From Bacteroidetes bacterium OLB9 (GTDB lineage Bacteria; Bacteroidota; Bacteroidia; Chitinophagales; Saprospiraceae), in assembly GCA_001567255.1 (NCBI GenBank), contig LNBW01000054.1, positions 19,680 to 83,679 of the forward strand: 64,000 bases of DNA. Reading direction: 5' to 3'. Shown in pieces: positions 1-8,750 of this stretch; position 1 is the stretch's first letter, and each line of letters opens with the position of its first letter. The position numbers and the translations under genes are program-made. The notes beneath the pieces were generated by a model, which saw only the letters and a list, made by a program, of their open reading frames with translations, did not search any database and was not told the origin of the DNA.

Positions 1-1
1 G

Positions 2-70
2 GAAAAGAAAAAATTGAGTTGGGACGCCTTAGTAAAATCTATTTTAGAAGAAGCAGAAATTGAATCTTGA
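2..70 (+). CDS. 3' end of a probable glycosyltransferase (partial)
   Basis: The frame starting at base 2 is open and ends at TGA 68-70, one base before the ATG of the heptose kinase gene. It encodes the last 22 residues of a protein beginning before the window. A W-D-A-L-V-K-S-I-L stretch near the end resembles the C-terminal tail of many GT4/GT1 glycosyltransferases, and the downstream sugar-nucleotide genes fit. The one-base spacing suggests cotranscription and translational coupling. The fragment is too short for a firm family call. Confidence 0.4.
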   Translation, partial: EKKKLSWDALVKSILEEAEIES

Positions 71-71
71 T

Positions 72-1115
72 ATGCAGCAAATTTATAGAAGCAGAGCACC
101 TCTACGACTAGGTCTGGCTGGAGGTGGTACAGATGTAAGCCCTTATAGTGACATATACGGTGGTGCGGTACTCAATGCTACCATCTCGCTATTTGCTTAT
201 GTGGATATTGAAAAGACCGATAATGGAATTATTGAATTTATTGCCAAAGACTATGACATTTCCGAATCCTATGACCTTGATAGTGATATCTCTGTTGAAG
301 GTCAGCTCAATTTGCTAAAAGGCGTGTATAATAGGATTATGACGGACTACCCTTTTAAACACAACGGTCTCCGAATTACTACTTATGTTGAGGCACCTCC
401 AGGTTCAGGTCTTGGTTCATCATCAACCTTAGTGGTAGCATTAATAGGTGCTTTTGCGGAGATGCTCAACCTACCTTTTGGGGAATACGATATTGCTCAG
501 TATGCTTATGAGATAGAAAGAATTCAACTTAATCTAGCCGGTGGAAAGCAGGATCAGTATGCAGCAACATTTGGTGGGTTTAATTATATGGAATTCTATG
601 ACGAAAATAAAATCATAGTCAATCCACTGAGGGTGAAGCCGGATTATTGTTTTGAAATGGAGAAAAACTTTGTTCTCTTTTATACATCACAAAGTCGCCA
701 GTCTGCAAGCATTATTGAAGAGCAGGTGAATAACGTCAGAAATAAAAATCAGGAATCAATAGAAGCCATGCACAACATAAAAATTCAGGCTCAGATGATG
801 AAGGAAGCTATCTTGCTAGGTGATTTGAGCAAAATCGGAGAGATTTTGGATTTTGGCCATCAGCATAAGAGTAAAATGGCCTCAAAAATTAATAATGCTC
901 AGCTCCAATCTATTTATGATACAGCAATTAAAGCGGGAGCCACTGGCGGTAAGATTAGCGGAGCTGGTGGTGGTGGATTTATGATGTTCTATTGTCCGAG
1001 GACATCGAGATATGATGTCATCAAAGCGCTCAAGGCTTTTAATGGAAATGTGATACCCTTCTTATTTACTTCACGTGGTCTAACAAGCTGGAGTGGAAGT
1101 AAATATTCTTTATAG
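72..1115 (+). CDS. hddA: GHMP kinase, D-glycero-D-manno-heptose 7-phosphate kinase-like
   Basis: This 347-residue protein is a GHMP-superfamily sugar kinase. It has the N-terminal RAPLRLGLAGGGTD segment (residues 8-21), the ATP loop PPGSGLGSSS (about 109-118) and the C-terminal glycine-rich GGKISGAGGGGF motif (about 290-305). This combination is typical of HddA, which phosphorylates D-glycero-D-manno-heptose 7-phosphate at C1 in the cytoplasm. The next two genes encode an SIS isomerase and a nucleotidyltransferase, which together make the GDP-heptose route. ATG 72 was chosen over an in-frame TTG at 60 because it abuts the upstream stop. A fucokinase-like role is less likely given the neighbours. 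Confidence 0.8.
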   Translation: MQQIYRSRAPLRLGLAGGGTDVSPYSDIYGGAVLNATISLFAYVDIEKTDNGIIEFIAKDYDISESYDLDSDISVEGQLNLLKGVYNRIMTDYPFKHNGLRITTYVEAPPGSGLGSSSTLVVALIGAFAEMLNLPFGEYDIAQYAYEIERIQLNLAGGKQDQYAATFGGFNYMEFYDENKIIVNPLRVKPDYCFEMEKNFVLFYTSQSRQSASIIEEQVNNVRNKNQESIEAMHNIKIQAQMMKEAILLGDLSKIGEILDFGHQHKSKMASKINNAQLQSIYDTAIKAGATGGKISGAGGGGFMMFYCPRTSRYDVIKALKAFNGNVIPFLFTSRGLTSWSGSKYSL

Positions 1116-1138
1116 TTATATTGTAATGGATTTATAAT

Positions 1139-1146
1139 TATCTTTG
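1139..1146 (+). promoter_or_regulatory. TATCTTTG -7 box before gmhA
   Basis: TATCTTTG matches the Bacteroidota TAnnTTTG element and lies 19 bases before the ATG at 1166. It would give the isomerase and downstream genes an internal promoter. No -33 element was confirmed. Confidence 0.45.
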
Positions 1147-1165
1147 CTTTGTATTGAAGACAAAT

Positions 1166-1759
1166 ATGACAGAAGAACACAATAACCTCCGGATTAAGCA
1201 ACTGATTAATGCCTCAATTGATGTAAAGACGCGCATTCTCAATGATGAAGCCATCATTGACATGATACAAAAGTCCACGATCCTGATTACAGAAGCATTC
1301 AGATCAGGTCATAAAGTGTTATTTTGTGGCAATGGAGGCAGCGCAGCGGATGCTCAGCACCTTGCTGCTGAATTTAGTGGCCGATTTTATAAGGATAGAA
1401 GGGCTTTGCCAGCAGAAGCACTTCATACTAATACTTCTTATCTTACCGCTGTAGCCAATGATTATAGTTATGACGTTATATATTCTAGACTGATAGAAGG
1501 CATTGGGCAACCGGGCGATGTACTGTTTTTGCTTTCTACAAGCGGCAATAGCCAGAACATCGTTAACGCAGCACTTGCGGCCAGAGATAGGCAAATGATT
1601 TCGATTGGGTTGACTGGAAGCAAAGGCGGAAAGTTGAATGGTCTATGTGATCATTTAATTCATGTTCCATCTGACGATACACCGAGAATACAAGAAGCTC
1701 ACATTTTGATTGGACACATTATTTGCCAAATGGTTGAATCTGCATATTTTGGTTATTAA
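1166..1759 (+). CDS. gmhA: SIS-domain phosphoheptose isomerase
   Basis: The 197-residue product fits D-sedoheptulose 7-phosphate isomerase, which forms D-glycero-D-manno-heptose 7-phosphate, the first committed step toward ADP- or GDP-heptose. It shows the SIS sugar-phosphate motif GNGGSAADAQHLAAEF (about 55-70), a second loop LSTSGNS (about 120-127) and a C-terminal helix with QEAH...GH, where GmhA has metal-binding residues. ATG 1166 is preferred to the in-frame TTG at 1154 because it follows a TATCTTTG box at normal distance. Its stop overlaps the next start by one base (TAATG), indicating coupled translation. Confidence 0.85.
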   Translation: MTEEHNNLRIKQLINASIDVKTRILNDEAIIDMIQKSTILITEAFRSGHKVLFCGNGGSAADAQHLAAEFSGRFYKDRRALPAEALHTNTSYLTAVANDYSYDVIYSRLIEGIGQPGDVLFLLSTSGNSQNIVNAALAARDRQMISIGLTGSKGGKLNGLCDHLIHVPSDDTPRIQEAHILIGHIICQMVESAYFGY

Positions 1760-2460
1760 TGAAAGTAAAAGAAGTAGTTGTTCTTGCTGGTGGATTAGGA
1801 ACTCGATTACAGGGTGAAATTCCGGATTTACCTAAGTGTTTGGCTCCTATAAGTGGACAACCATTTATAGACTTTGTAATTAATTATTTGGTTCGTCAAG
1901 GAATAGAAAAAGTAGTTTTTTCATTAGGCTATAAAGCTGATCTTATCACGTACCATCTGGAGCAATATTGGAGAGAGCTAGATTATGAATATACAATTGA
2001 AAATACACCACTCGGTACTGGTGGGGGCTTGAAAATGGCAGAATCATATATATCTGGCGATTCTTTTTTTGTGGTGAATGGTGATACCTTATTTGATGTC
2101 AATCTGAGTAAGATGGAAGAAAGTCATGTAAACCACGATCACTTTGTAACCATAGCATTAAAGCCGATGAATAATTATAACCGATACGGATCCGTAGAAT
2201 TGAACGAATCGAATATTGTTGCCTTCAATGAAAAAAGACCAACTGTCGCCGGACTGATTAATGGAGGTGTTTATCTCATCGAAAAACAAGTCTTAAGTAA
2301 TTATAATGTTGGCCATGCATTTTCATTTGAAAAAGAGGTGCTTGAGCCGCTCAGTTGTGAAGGTAAAATCGGAGGAGTAATCAGTGATGGGTATTTTATT
2401 GATATTGGAGTGCCAGAAGATTACAAAAGAGCAATTGTTGAGTTAACTTTGCAAAAATAA
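1759..2460 (+). CDS. hddC: Nucleotidyltransferase, GDP-heptose synthesis (HddC-like)
   Basis: This 233-residue protein has an NTP_transferase fold. The N-terminal LAGGLGTRL loop (about 9-17) and PKCLAPI binding segment are present, followed by GTGGGL (about 91-96) and the metal-binding VNGDTLFD stretch (about 111-118). In HddC the reaction is GTP plus D-glycero-alpha-D-manno-heptose 1-phosphate to GDP-heptose. The specificity is inferred mainly from the adjacent heptose kinase and isomerase; sequence alone would also allow another hexose-1-phosphate nucleotidyltransferase. It overlaps the gmhA stop by one base. The required phosphatase, GmhB, is not in the window. Confidence 0.75.
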   Translation: MKVKEVVVLAGGLGTRLQGEIPDLPKCLAPISGQPFIDFVINYLVRQGIEKVVFSLGYKADLITYHLEQYWRELDYEYTIENTPLGTGGGLKMAESYISGDSFFVVNGDTLFDVNLSKMEESHVNHDHFVTIALKPMNNYNRYGSVELNESNIVAFNEKRPTVAGLINGGVYLIEKQVLSNYNVGHAFSFEKEVLEPLSCEGKIGGVISDGYFIDIGVPEDYKRAIVELTLQK

Positions 2461-2470
2461 TATACGAAGT

Positions 2471-3890
2471 ATGGAGTTTGTCAGCGTTTTCGATATGTTT
2501 AAAATTGGTGTCGGCCCATCATCATCTCATACACTCGGACCGTGGAAAGCAGGTGGTCAGTTTAGAAATCATTGTATAAACAGTGGACGGATCGTGCTGG
2601 GTGCACGATTTAAAGTCACGCTTTATGGATCACTCTCATTGACAGGAAAAGGACACGCTACTGATCTGGCAGTAACAATGGGGCTAGCGGGATATGATCC
2701 TGAAACAGTTGATACTGCTGCCATTGAACAGATTATCAATTCCATAAATGAAGATAAAGCCATTGATATCAACGGAATAAAAGTGTCTTTTGATCCTATC
2801 AATGATGTTGTTTTCGAGCGTGAGTTTCTTCCTTTCCATGCTAATGGACTTACATTTACCATTGAGACACCAGAGCACGATGTTTTGTCTGAAACCTACT
2901 ATTCTATCGGTGGTGGCTTCATACTTCAAGAAGGCAAAGACAATGTTGCCAATGATGCTTTATATAATCATCCATTCCCTATTCAGAAAGCGGATGAACT
3001 GCTCCAATATTGTCGAAATCAAGGTAAGCGCATTTCAGAAATCGTCATGTCCAATGAACTCCATGACAGAGACGAACATGCAATCAATGACCGCCTGCTC
3101 AAGATTTGGGACGTTATGTTTGACAGTATCTTTAAGGGATGTCAGACTCAAGGTACACTTCCCGGCGTACTCAAAGTTAAGCGTCGAGCGCATGACATCA
3201 TCAAAAGCATGATGCCTGACTTAGACCACTACAGTACAAAGGAAGCATGGCTGGAGGCCATACGGAAACTGAATCCAAGTTTTCAGGAAATCATTAAATG
3301 GACAGGTACTTTTGCTATGGCTGTCAATGAAGTCAATGCTTCGCTAGGCAGAGTAGTAACATCACCTACAAATGGTAGTGCTGGAGTCATTCCTGCAGTG
3401 ATAATGTATTACCTATGTTTTGTTAATAAAGAGGCACAAGATCAAGAGATTCTCCAATTCATGCTGACAAGTGGAGAAATAGGAAGCATATTTAAAAAAA
3501 GGTTCTACAATTTCAGCAGCAATGGGTGGCTGTCAAGCAGAGATTGGTGTTTCTTCGGCAATGGCGGCTGCCGGCCTTGCAGAACTCATGGGTGGTACAC
3601 CCGAACAATGTACCATAGCAGCAGAAATCACAATGGAACACCACCTAGGCATGACCTGTGACCCAATCGCCGGACTAGTACAAATACCTTGCATTGAACG
3701 CAACTCTATGGGAGCTATAAAGGCCATCAATGCTGCAATCATGGCGCTAGACAGAAATCCCGGAGACACTAAGGTTTCATTGGATAATGTCGTGCATACG
3801 ATGTGGCAAACTGCTATAGACATGAATCGTAAGTATAAAGAAACCTCCGAAGGTGGACTGGCTACAACCGTTAATATTAGTGAGTGCTAG
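2471..3890 (+). CDS. sdaA: L-serine ammonia-lyase, iron-sulfur type, with a +1 frameshift
   Basis: Single-chain L-serine dehydratase, converting L-serine to pyruvate and ammonia with a [4Fe-4S] cluster. The N-terminal domain carries [11 protein letters not shown] (about residues 15-25), typical of SdaA. The frame breaks in a run of seven A at 3494-3500. With six A it reads ...[14 protein letters not shown]... without interruption, giving a 472-residue protein close to normal length. All three candidate cluster cysteines (GGC, TCDP, IPC) lie after the break, so without correction the enzyme would be inactive. The gene starts ten bases after hddC but has no evident link to heptose synthesis. 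A sequencing error is the likeliest cause; transcriptional slippage on A7 or a true pseudogene remain possible. Confidence 0.85.
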
Positions 3891-3964
3891 ACGCTAGGTG
3901 ATTTAGACAAGAATATGCAAAAGAAACCTAACTTGCATTTAACGATTTATCCTCAGAAAATATT

Positions 3965-5020
3965 TCAATCGATACCCAACGTACCTTTCAATAAATCTTC
4001 ATCAATAGCACCACCAGCAAAATCGTCAAAGGCTTTATCAGTGACCTGAATGATATGATTTTCAATAAAAGGTGCTCCTTCTTTTGCGCCTTGCTCAGGA
4101 GATTTGATACAACACTCCCACTCCATCACTGCCCAACCGTCGTAATCGTATTGTGACAATTTACTAAATATATTTTTGAAATCAATTTGCCCATCACCCA
4201 ATGAGCGAAATCTACCTGCTCTGTCTTTCCAATCAGCATACCCACCATAAACACCACACTTGCCAGTTGGGTTAAATTCTGCATCTTTTACATGAAAGGC
4301 TTTAATGCGATCGTGATAAAAGTCTATAAATTGGAGGTAATCTAATTGTTGAAGTAGAAAATGGCTCGGATCATATAATAGGCATGCTCTACCATGTCCT
4401 CCGACTGCCGCTAGGAATCTTTCATAGGTTAGTCCGTCATGTAAATCTTCTCCTGGATGGATTTCATAGCAGACGTCCACACCACAATCTTCAAAATGAT
4501 CAAGAATAGGCTTCCATCTATTTGCCAGTTCCTTAAAACCTAATTCTACAAGCCCATTAGGTCGCTGTGGCCAAGGATATACCGTATGCCACATCAATGC
4601 ACCTGAGAATGTTGCATGAGCAGTTAAGCCTAAATTTTTGCTTGCCGTACCTGCTTTTTTAACCTTTTCAATGGCCCATTGTGTTCGTGCAGCAGGATTT
4701 TCTTTAACCTCATCAGCAGCAAAAGCGTCAAACAAGCGATCATATGCTGGATGTACAGCTACTAACTGTCCTAGGAGATGAGTGCTCAGTTCTGTTATTT
4801 CGAGTCCATAACTATTGATTTTACCCTTAAGATCATCACAATAAGTTTTACTTTCAGCAGCGAGATCAATATTGATCAATCGCTCCTCCCAGACTGGTAT
4901 CTGAATGCCTTTGTATCCAAGATTTACTACCCACTCACATATGCCATCCAAGGAATCATAAGGTGGATGATTACCCATAAATTGAGCCAAAAATATCCCA
5001 GGGCCTTTTATCGTTTTCAT
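3965..5020 (-). CDS. Xylose isomerase-like TIM-barrel sugar isomerase/epimerase
   Basis: The 351-residue protein belongs to the AP-endonuclease-2/xylose-isomerase-like TIM-barrel family. Likely metal and active-site acidic or histidine residues occur in CYEIHPGEDLHDG (about 215-227), LLYDPSHF (about 245-252), AFHVKDAEF (about 273-281) and AVMEWEC (about 318-324). Such proteins isomerise or epimerise free or keto sugars, or inositols, with a divalent metal. It is 32 bases downstream of a Gfo/Idh/MocA dehydrogenase on the same strand, a pairing common in oxidation-then-rearrangement pathways for unusual sugars and glycosides. No signal peptide is seen, so it is probably cytoplasmic. The substrate cannot be assigned. 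Confidence 0.8.
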   Translation of the reverse strand: MKTIKGPGIFLAQFMGNHPPYDSLDGICEWVVNLGYKGIQIPVWEERLINIDLAAESKTYCDDLKGKINSYGLEITELSTHLLGQLVAVHPAYDRLFDAFAADEVKENPAARTQWAIEKVKKAGTASKNLGLTAHATFSGALMWHTVYPWPQRPNGLVELGFKELANRWKPILDHFEDCGVDVCYEIHPGEDLHDGLTYERFLAAVGGHGRACLLYDPSHFLLQQLDYLQFIDFYHDRIKAFHVKDAEFNPTGKCGVYGGYADWKDRAGRFRSLGDGQIDFKNIFSKLSQYDYDGWAVMEWECCIKSPEQGAKEGAPFIENHIIQVTDKAFDDFAGGAIDEDLLKGTLGID

Positions 5021-5052
5021 ATCATTTAAATTGTATCAGCTAAAATCTGTTG

Positions 5053-6204
5053 TTAAAATTTTATCCATTTCTGGTCACTCCTGCCCGACTCAATCACTCT
5101 ATAGATAAATTCCATACCGCGGACTCCGTCCTCAATACCAGGATAATCAGTGTACACCTCATCTGGCTTGACCCCATGATGGCGTGCCCGGATACAAAGC
5201 GCTACATTTCGGTAAATATTGGCAAAAGCCTCGATATAACCTTCTGGATGACCAGATGGAATACGTGTATGAGCCATCGCTTGTTTACAAAGACCTGGAC
5301 CGCCAGCTCGATACAGTTCCACAGGCTTGTCCTGCCATCTGACTGTGAGTGTATTGGGCTCCATTTGTGACCATTCTACACCACCTTTCTCACCATAAAC
5401 CCTGATTTTTAGGTTATTTTCCTCTCCTGCTGATATTTGAGATACCAGCAATGCTCCTTTTGCACCATTTTCAAATCGCAATAAAACAGAGGCATCATCA
5501 TCTAGTCGCCTACCTTCAACAAAGGTCGTCACATCAGCACAGAGCTCTGTAATCCTTAATCCGCTAATATATTCCGCAAGATTAGCCGCATGGGTACCAA
5601 TATCACCAACTGCACCTGCAATACCTGATCGAGTAGGATCCGTCCGCCATGCTGCCTGCTTATTGTGCGTAGTCTCCAGCAGAGTAGAAAGCCATCCTTG
5701 TGGATAATCTACAATAATCTTGCGAATTTTGCCTAGCTCACCATTGCTAACCATATAACGTGCCTGTTTGACCATAGGATATCCGGTATAGGTGTGGGTT
5801 ACTGCAAAAATCAAACCTGTTTGATCTACTAACTTTTGCAATATTGTTGCTTCCTCCATACTAAATACCATGGGCTTTTCACAGACTACATGAAATCCAT
5901 ATTCGAGCGCCAATTTTGCAGGTTCGAAATGCAAGTGATTGGGTGTGACAATAGACACAAGGTCCATTCTCATGTCAGCAGAGAGTTCTTGTTCCTTTTT
6001 CATCATCTCGGCGTAGCTATTATACACCCTTGAGGGATGAATACCCAGCTCTTTACCCGTCAAGCTTGACCTACCTCCATCTGAAGAGAAAGCGCCGCAA
6101 ACCAGTTCAATATGGCCGTCTAAAGCTGCGGCCATACGATGGACCGTACCGATAAAAGCTCCGATACCGCCACCAACCATACCCATTTTAATCTTTCTAT
6201 TCAT
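5053..6204 (-). CDS. Gfo/Idh/MocA family NAD(P)-dependent oxidoreductase
   Basis: The 383-residue protein starts with a Rossmann nucleotide-binding segment, GMVGGGIGAFIG (about 8-19), and contains the family EKP motif in VCEKPM (about 106-111). It also has an internal GDIGTHAANLAEY histidine region (about 190-202) where Gfo/Idh enzymes place catalytic residues. It should oxidise or reduce a sugar or cyclitol hydroxyl. It is transcribed just ahead of the TIM-barrel isomerase, so the two probably act in sequence. The N-terminal sequence does not resemble a Tat signal, unlike many secreted bacteroidal relatives, so a cytoplasmic location is inferred. Confidence 0.85.
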   Translation of the reverse strand: MNRKIKMGMVGGGIGAFIGTVHRMAAALDGHIELVCGAFSSDGGRSSLTGKELGIHPSRVYNSYAEMMKKEQELSADMRMDLVSIVTPNHLHFEPAKLALEYGFHVVCEKPMVFSMEEATILQKLVDQTGLIFAVTHTYTGYPMVKQARYMVSNGELGKIRKIIVDYPQGWLSTLLETTHNKQAAWRTDPTRSGIAGAVGDIGTHAANLAEYISGLRITELCADVTTFVEGRRLDDDASVLLRFENGAKGALLVSQISAGEENNLKIRVYGEKGGVEWSQMEPNTLTVRWQDKPVELYRAGGPGLCKQAMAHTRIPSGHPEGYIEAFANIYRNVALCIRARHHGVKPDEVYTDYPGIEDGVRGMEFIYRVIESGRSDQKWIKF

Positions 6205-6271
6205 ACTATTCAGGTAATTTGTATCAGCAAAGAAAGAAAAATTTAACTACGAATGTATCAAATATCCAGTA

Positions 6272-7015
6272 TTATTTGAATGATACTGCAAGGTTATCCA
6301 TCAAAATTTTGATCAGTGGCAACTGATGTAGAGAATGAATTTTTTGAGTATCATAAATATCGTACAATTGCTTACCATCGAAAAACTTTTTCATATCTAT
6401 GGTGACATCCACGACGGCTGTTTGGCCACTTTTGACATCCACCGCTTTGTCGAGGCTTATTGTTCTGAGTGCTTCATCTGCGCCCAAATGTAAAGCAAAA
6501 TCAGTATTGTTACCATCTGGAGTATTCAATTGAATCGTACCTTCGGCTTTAAAAAAAATGTAACTCTGCCATGACGACCAGTATTCGGTGTTAAAACTAA
6601 GGATGTTTCCCGGATCAAAATCACTAGGTTGCTTCGCATTCAATGCTGCAGGAACCCCAATCCCAAACTCAAGCTTTGAATATTTACCTGGCGGGACATT
6701 AGAAATTTTATAATCATACCCTACACTGCTATCTGTAAATGCAGAGGTAAGATTAAGATAGTCTATGTCCTTAATGGTATTGCTGGTAGCTCCATTTTTG
6801 AGTGTGACATCGGATAAGTAAAATGATATCCTGGAGAAATAAAATTCTTCACCATTAGCAGGATAGGCCAAATTTTTAAACATCTCAAGCGGTTGATCTC
6901 CATACACTAGATGAAAGCGAATATTTACATCTCCTGGTTGGTCATCGTCTCTATTACAGCTTAATGCAAATAGGACGATCAGTATCAAAAAAAGACCATT
7001 TTTTATATTCATCAT
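6272..7015 (-). CDS. MbnP-like lipoprotein
   Basis: This 247-residue protein has a lipoprotein signal ending LFALSC (Cys at about 20) followed by an acidic DDDQPGD linker. The mature part has the layout of MbnP-type domains: FYFSRISFYLSDV near residue 55, then a WSSWQSYIFFKAEG segment near 145 and an ALHLGADEA segment near 175. MbnP proteins bind copper and usually sit beside a dihaem MauG-type partner, MbnH; here a candidate partner is at 48086-49180. Family assignment rests on these motifs and layout and should be confirmed by a profile search. It lies 67 bases upstream of the oxidoreductase start on the same strand. Confidence 0.6.
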   Translation of the reverse strand: MMNIKNGLFLILIVLFALSCNRDDDQPGDVNIRFHLVYGDQPLEMFKNLAYPANGEEFYFSRISFYLSDVTLKNGATSNTIKDIDYLNLTSAFTDSSVGYDYKISNVPPGKYSKLEFGIGVPAALNAKQPSDFDPGNILSFNTEYWSSWQSYIFFKAEGTIQLNTPDGNNTDFALHLGADEALRTISLDKAVDVKSGQTAVVDVTIDMKKFFDGKQLYDIYDTQKIHSLHQLPLIKILMDNLAVSFK

Positions 7016-7144
7016 AATTGATTTTCCAATAAAACATCAAATCCAAATTGTTTGTTGCTTGATGCAGTATAACGCACATCAATTAGCCTATTAAAGATAT
7101 CTAAAGTTGAAAGCGAGGGAATTGATGAAAAAGATTTATCAATC

Positions 7145-8152
7145 TTAGTGTACTTGTGCTTTCCATACTATGCCACTGATATCCGTTAACTTTATTTCAG
7201 CAATATCGATAGGTTGTACATTATCAAGGTCGATCATAAAATCCGCTTTAGCGCCTAAGGGAATAATAAGGCTGTGCTTACCGGGTTTAATCTTAGCTAC
7301 ATAGCGATTTTTGATTTTATTAGAAGGATATTGAGCAAGCTTTTCCTGATTAAGGTTGAAAAGTACTACCCCATTTTTATCAAGCAATTCAATACCAATC
7401 AAAAAAGAACCATACACATCAGCGCCTTCTACTCTGTAAATTTGGAAAACAAGCTGATTGCCCTCAAACCGAACATCAGACAACTCTATTTTGGGTTTTA
7501 CAGACTTATTGTGGAGTGTTCCGAAGACACCACCATGAAATACCTGATTAGTATATAATGCCAAACCGAAAATCATCATGGAGCCGCCTAAAATCCACGG
7601 TTTCAAGGTATTCATTGGCAGATCACCTGAAGCCAACCATGAGAACCATTTCTTATGAGCGATCGGGTGTGACCTATTGATGAGCCATTGATCTAATGAA
7701 TAATGACTGCTGCCTGTCAAAAAGATGGTAAAACCGCCTGCTAGCCCTAATATTCCTATTTGCCATTCATCTAGACATGTCGTTCCTATCCATCCCGATC
7801 CTAGTAAAATACCCATTGCGAGTGAAAATACACCTATACTCATCAATCGTGTAAAGAGTCCCAAAATGATAAATAAGCCCACTATGGCTTCAATGATTGT
7901 GAATGCAACCATCGATGTTTGCAATGCTTCTGGATGTGTCACAAGATATTCAATAATGGGCTTGATCCCGATGGCATTGGGAAGGAAGTGATTGAACTTT
8001 TCACCTATATATCCGGCTTCTTCAGGTATGAGTTTATCGGCTAATACAAGTCTTCGCCAGAAAGCTGAAAAATATGTCCAGCCAATCACCCATCTAAGTG
8101 ACAAGGTGAATAGCCCAGCAGTATTGACCGCTGTATTGATACGTTGTTTCAT
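7145..8152 (-). CDS. DoxD-DoxA fusion membrane protein (thiosulfate:quinone oxidoreductase-like)
   Basis: The 335-residue protein combines two domains. Residues about 1-165 form a DoxD/DoxX-type membrane domain with four or more hydrophobic helices, and about 190-335 form a soluble DoxA-like beta domain after a further membrane segment. In Acidianus, DoxD and DoxA are separate subunits of thiosulfate:quinone oxidoreductase, which makes tetrathionate and reduces quinone. Fused forms occur in Bacteroidota, and their activity is largely inferred. ATG 8152 (MKQRIN) is preferred over the upstream TTG at 8200. The sulfur operon at 9.8-12.4 kb supports a sulfur role, although an esterase gene lies between. 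Confidence 0.7.
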   Translation of the reverse strand: MKQRINTAVNTAGLFTLSLRWVIGWTYFSAFWRRLVLADKLIPEEAGYIGEKFNHFLPNAIGIKPIIEYLVTHPEALQTSMVAFTIIEAIVGLFIILGLFTRLMSIGVFSLAMGILLGSGWIGTTCLDEWQIGILGLAGGFTIFLTGSSHYSLDQWLINRSHPIAHKKWFSWLASGDLPMNTLKPWILGGSMMIFGLALYTNQVFHGGVFGTLHNKSVKPKIELSDVRFEGNQLVFQIYRVEGADVYGSFLIGIELLDKNGVVLFNLNQEKLAQYPSNKIKNRYVAKIKPGKHSLIIPLGAKADFMIDLDNVQPIDIAEIKLTDISGIVWKAQVH

Positions 8153-8206
8153 TGTTTTTATATATTTTAATAAGTGAATAAAATGGTTGTACTGAAGCAA
8201 AAAAAA

Positions 8207-8539
8207 TTAGCTCATCCCCAGTTTAAGTCGCTTGAATAAAATATATTTAGAAATGCTTTGCTGAGTAAAAGATGATCTATTATTATGGTCAACTGAATCA
8301 TTAAAAATGCAAGAAGGGAAAAAAGTCTCTCCGGCCCAATGGGCAATCAAAGGTGCATCATCCGGGCTGCATTTTTGCACTGACTTTGTGATATAGGAAT
8401 TATATAATCCTATATTCTGACAAGTATCATTCTCAACAACTGCTTTAGTCTTATTGAGTGGTCTATTATAATCTGTGTGGTGATCCATCAGCCATGCCGC
8501 CTTCACTCCACATGGCTCATCGCCAGTAGAACAAACCAT
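8207..8539 (-). CDS. Small cysteine-containing hypothetical protein, possibly secreted and frameshifted
   Basis: An open frame of 110 codons with five cysteines lies 54 bases upstream of the DoxD-DoxA start. I do not recognise the family. A TATCTTTG box at 8595-8602 points into it. The first ATG after that box (8550) is in another frame and encodes a signal-peptide-like MLVIWFVLLAMSH before stopping after 15 codons. A single-base correction near 8505-8520 would join this signal to the 110-codon frame, giving a short exported protein. Other genes in this window have similar one-base errors, so this is plausible but unproven. No competing gene occupies either strand here. Confidence 0.4.
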   Translation of the reverse strand: MVCSTGDEPCGVKAAWLMDHHTDYNRPLNKTKAVVENDTCQNIGLYNSYITKSVQKCSPDDAPLIAHWAGETFFPSCIFNDSVDHNNRSSFTQQSISKYILFKRLKLGMS

Positions 8540-8594
8540 ATGACAAGCATACGCCCAAAACTAATAATATGCGGATATGAATTGACCATCAGGG

Positions 8595-8602
8595 CAAAGA
8601 TA
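8595..8602 (-). promoter_or_regulatory. TATCTTTG -7 box, minus strand
   Basis: The plus-strand CAAAGATA reads TATCTTTG on the minus strand and matches TAnnTTTG. It would drive the small cysteine-containing gene and DoxD-DoxA. Direct CGTTAAA repeats lie about 33-50 bases upstream of it. Confidence 0.5.
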
Positions 8603-8634
8603 TGGAATTCTCTTGCTGTACATTACATTATTAC

Positions 8635-8652
8635 CGTTAAACAATCGTTAAA
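8635..8652. repeat. Two direct CGTTAAA repeats, 11-bp period
   Basis: CGTTAAA occurs at 8635-8641 and 8646-8652, one helical turn apart and upstream of the minus-strand promoter box at 8595. Direct half-sites with this spacing are typical of response-regulator binding. The regulator is unknown. Confidence 0.3.
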
Positions 8653-8750
8653 TGTAGATTTTGCATGAGATTACATATTACAATGAATAATTATGTGTTT
8701 TTATAATGAGTGGTTTTAGCCAAGAAAATTCATGTAATCCATTTACAAAC

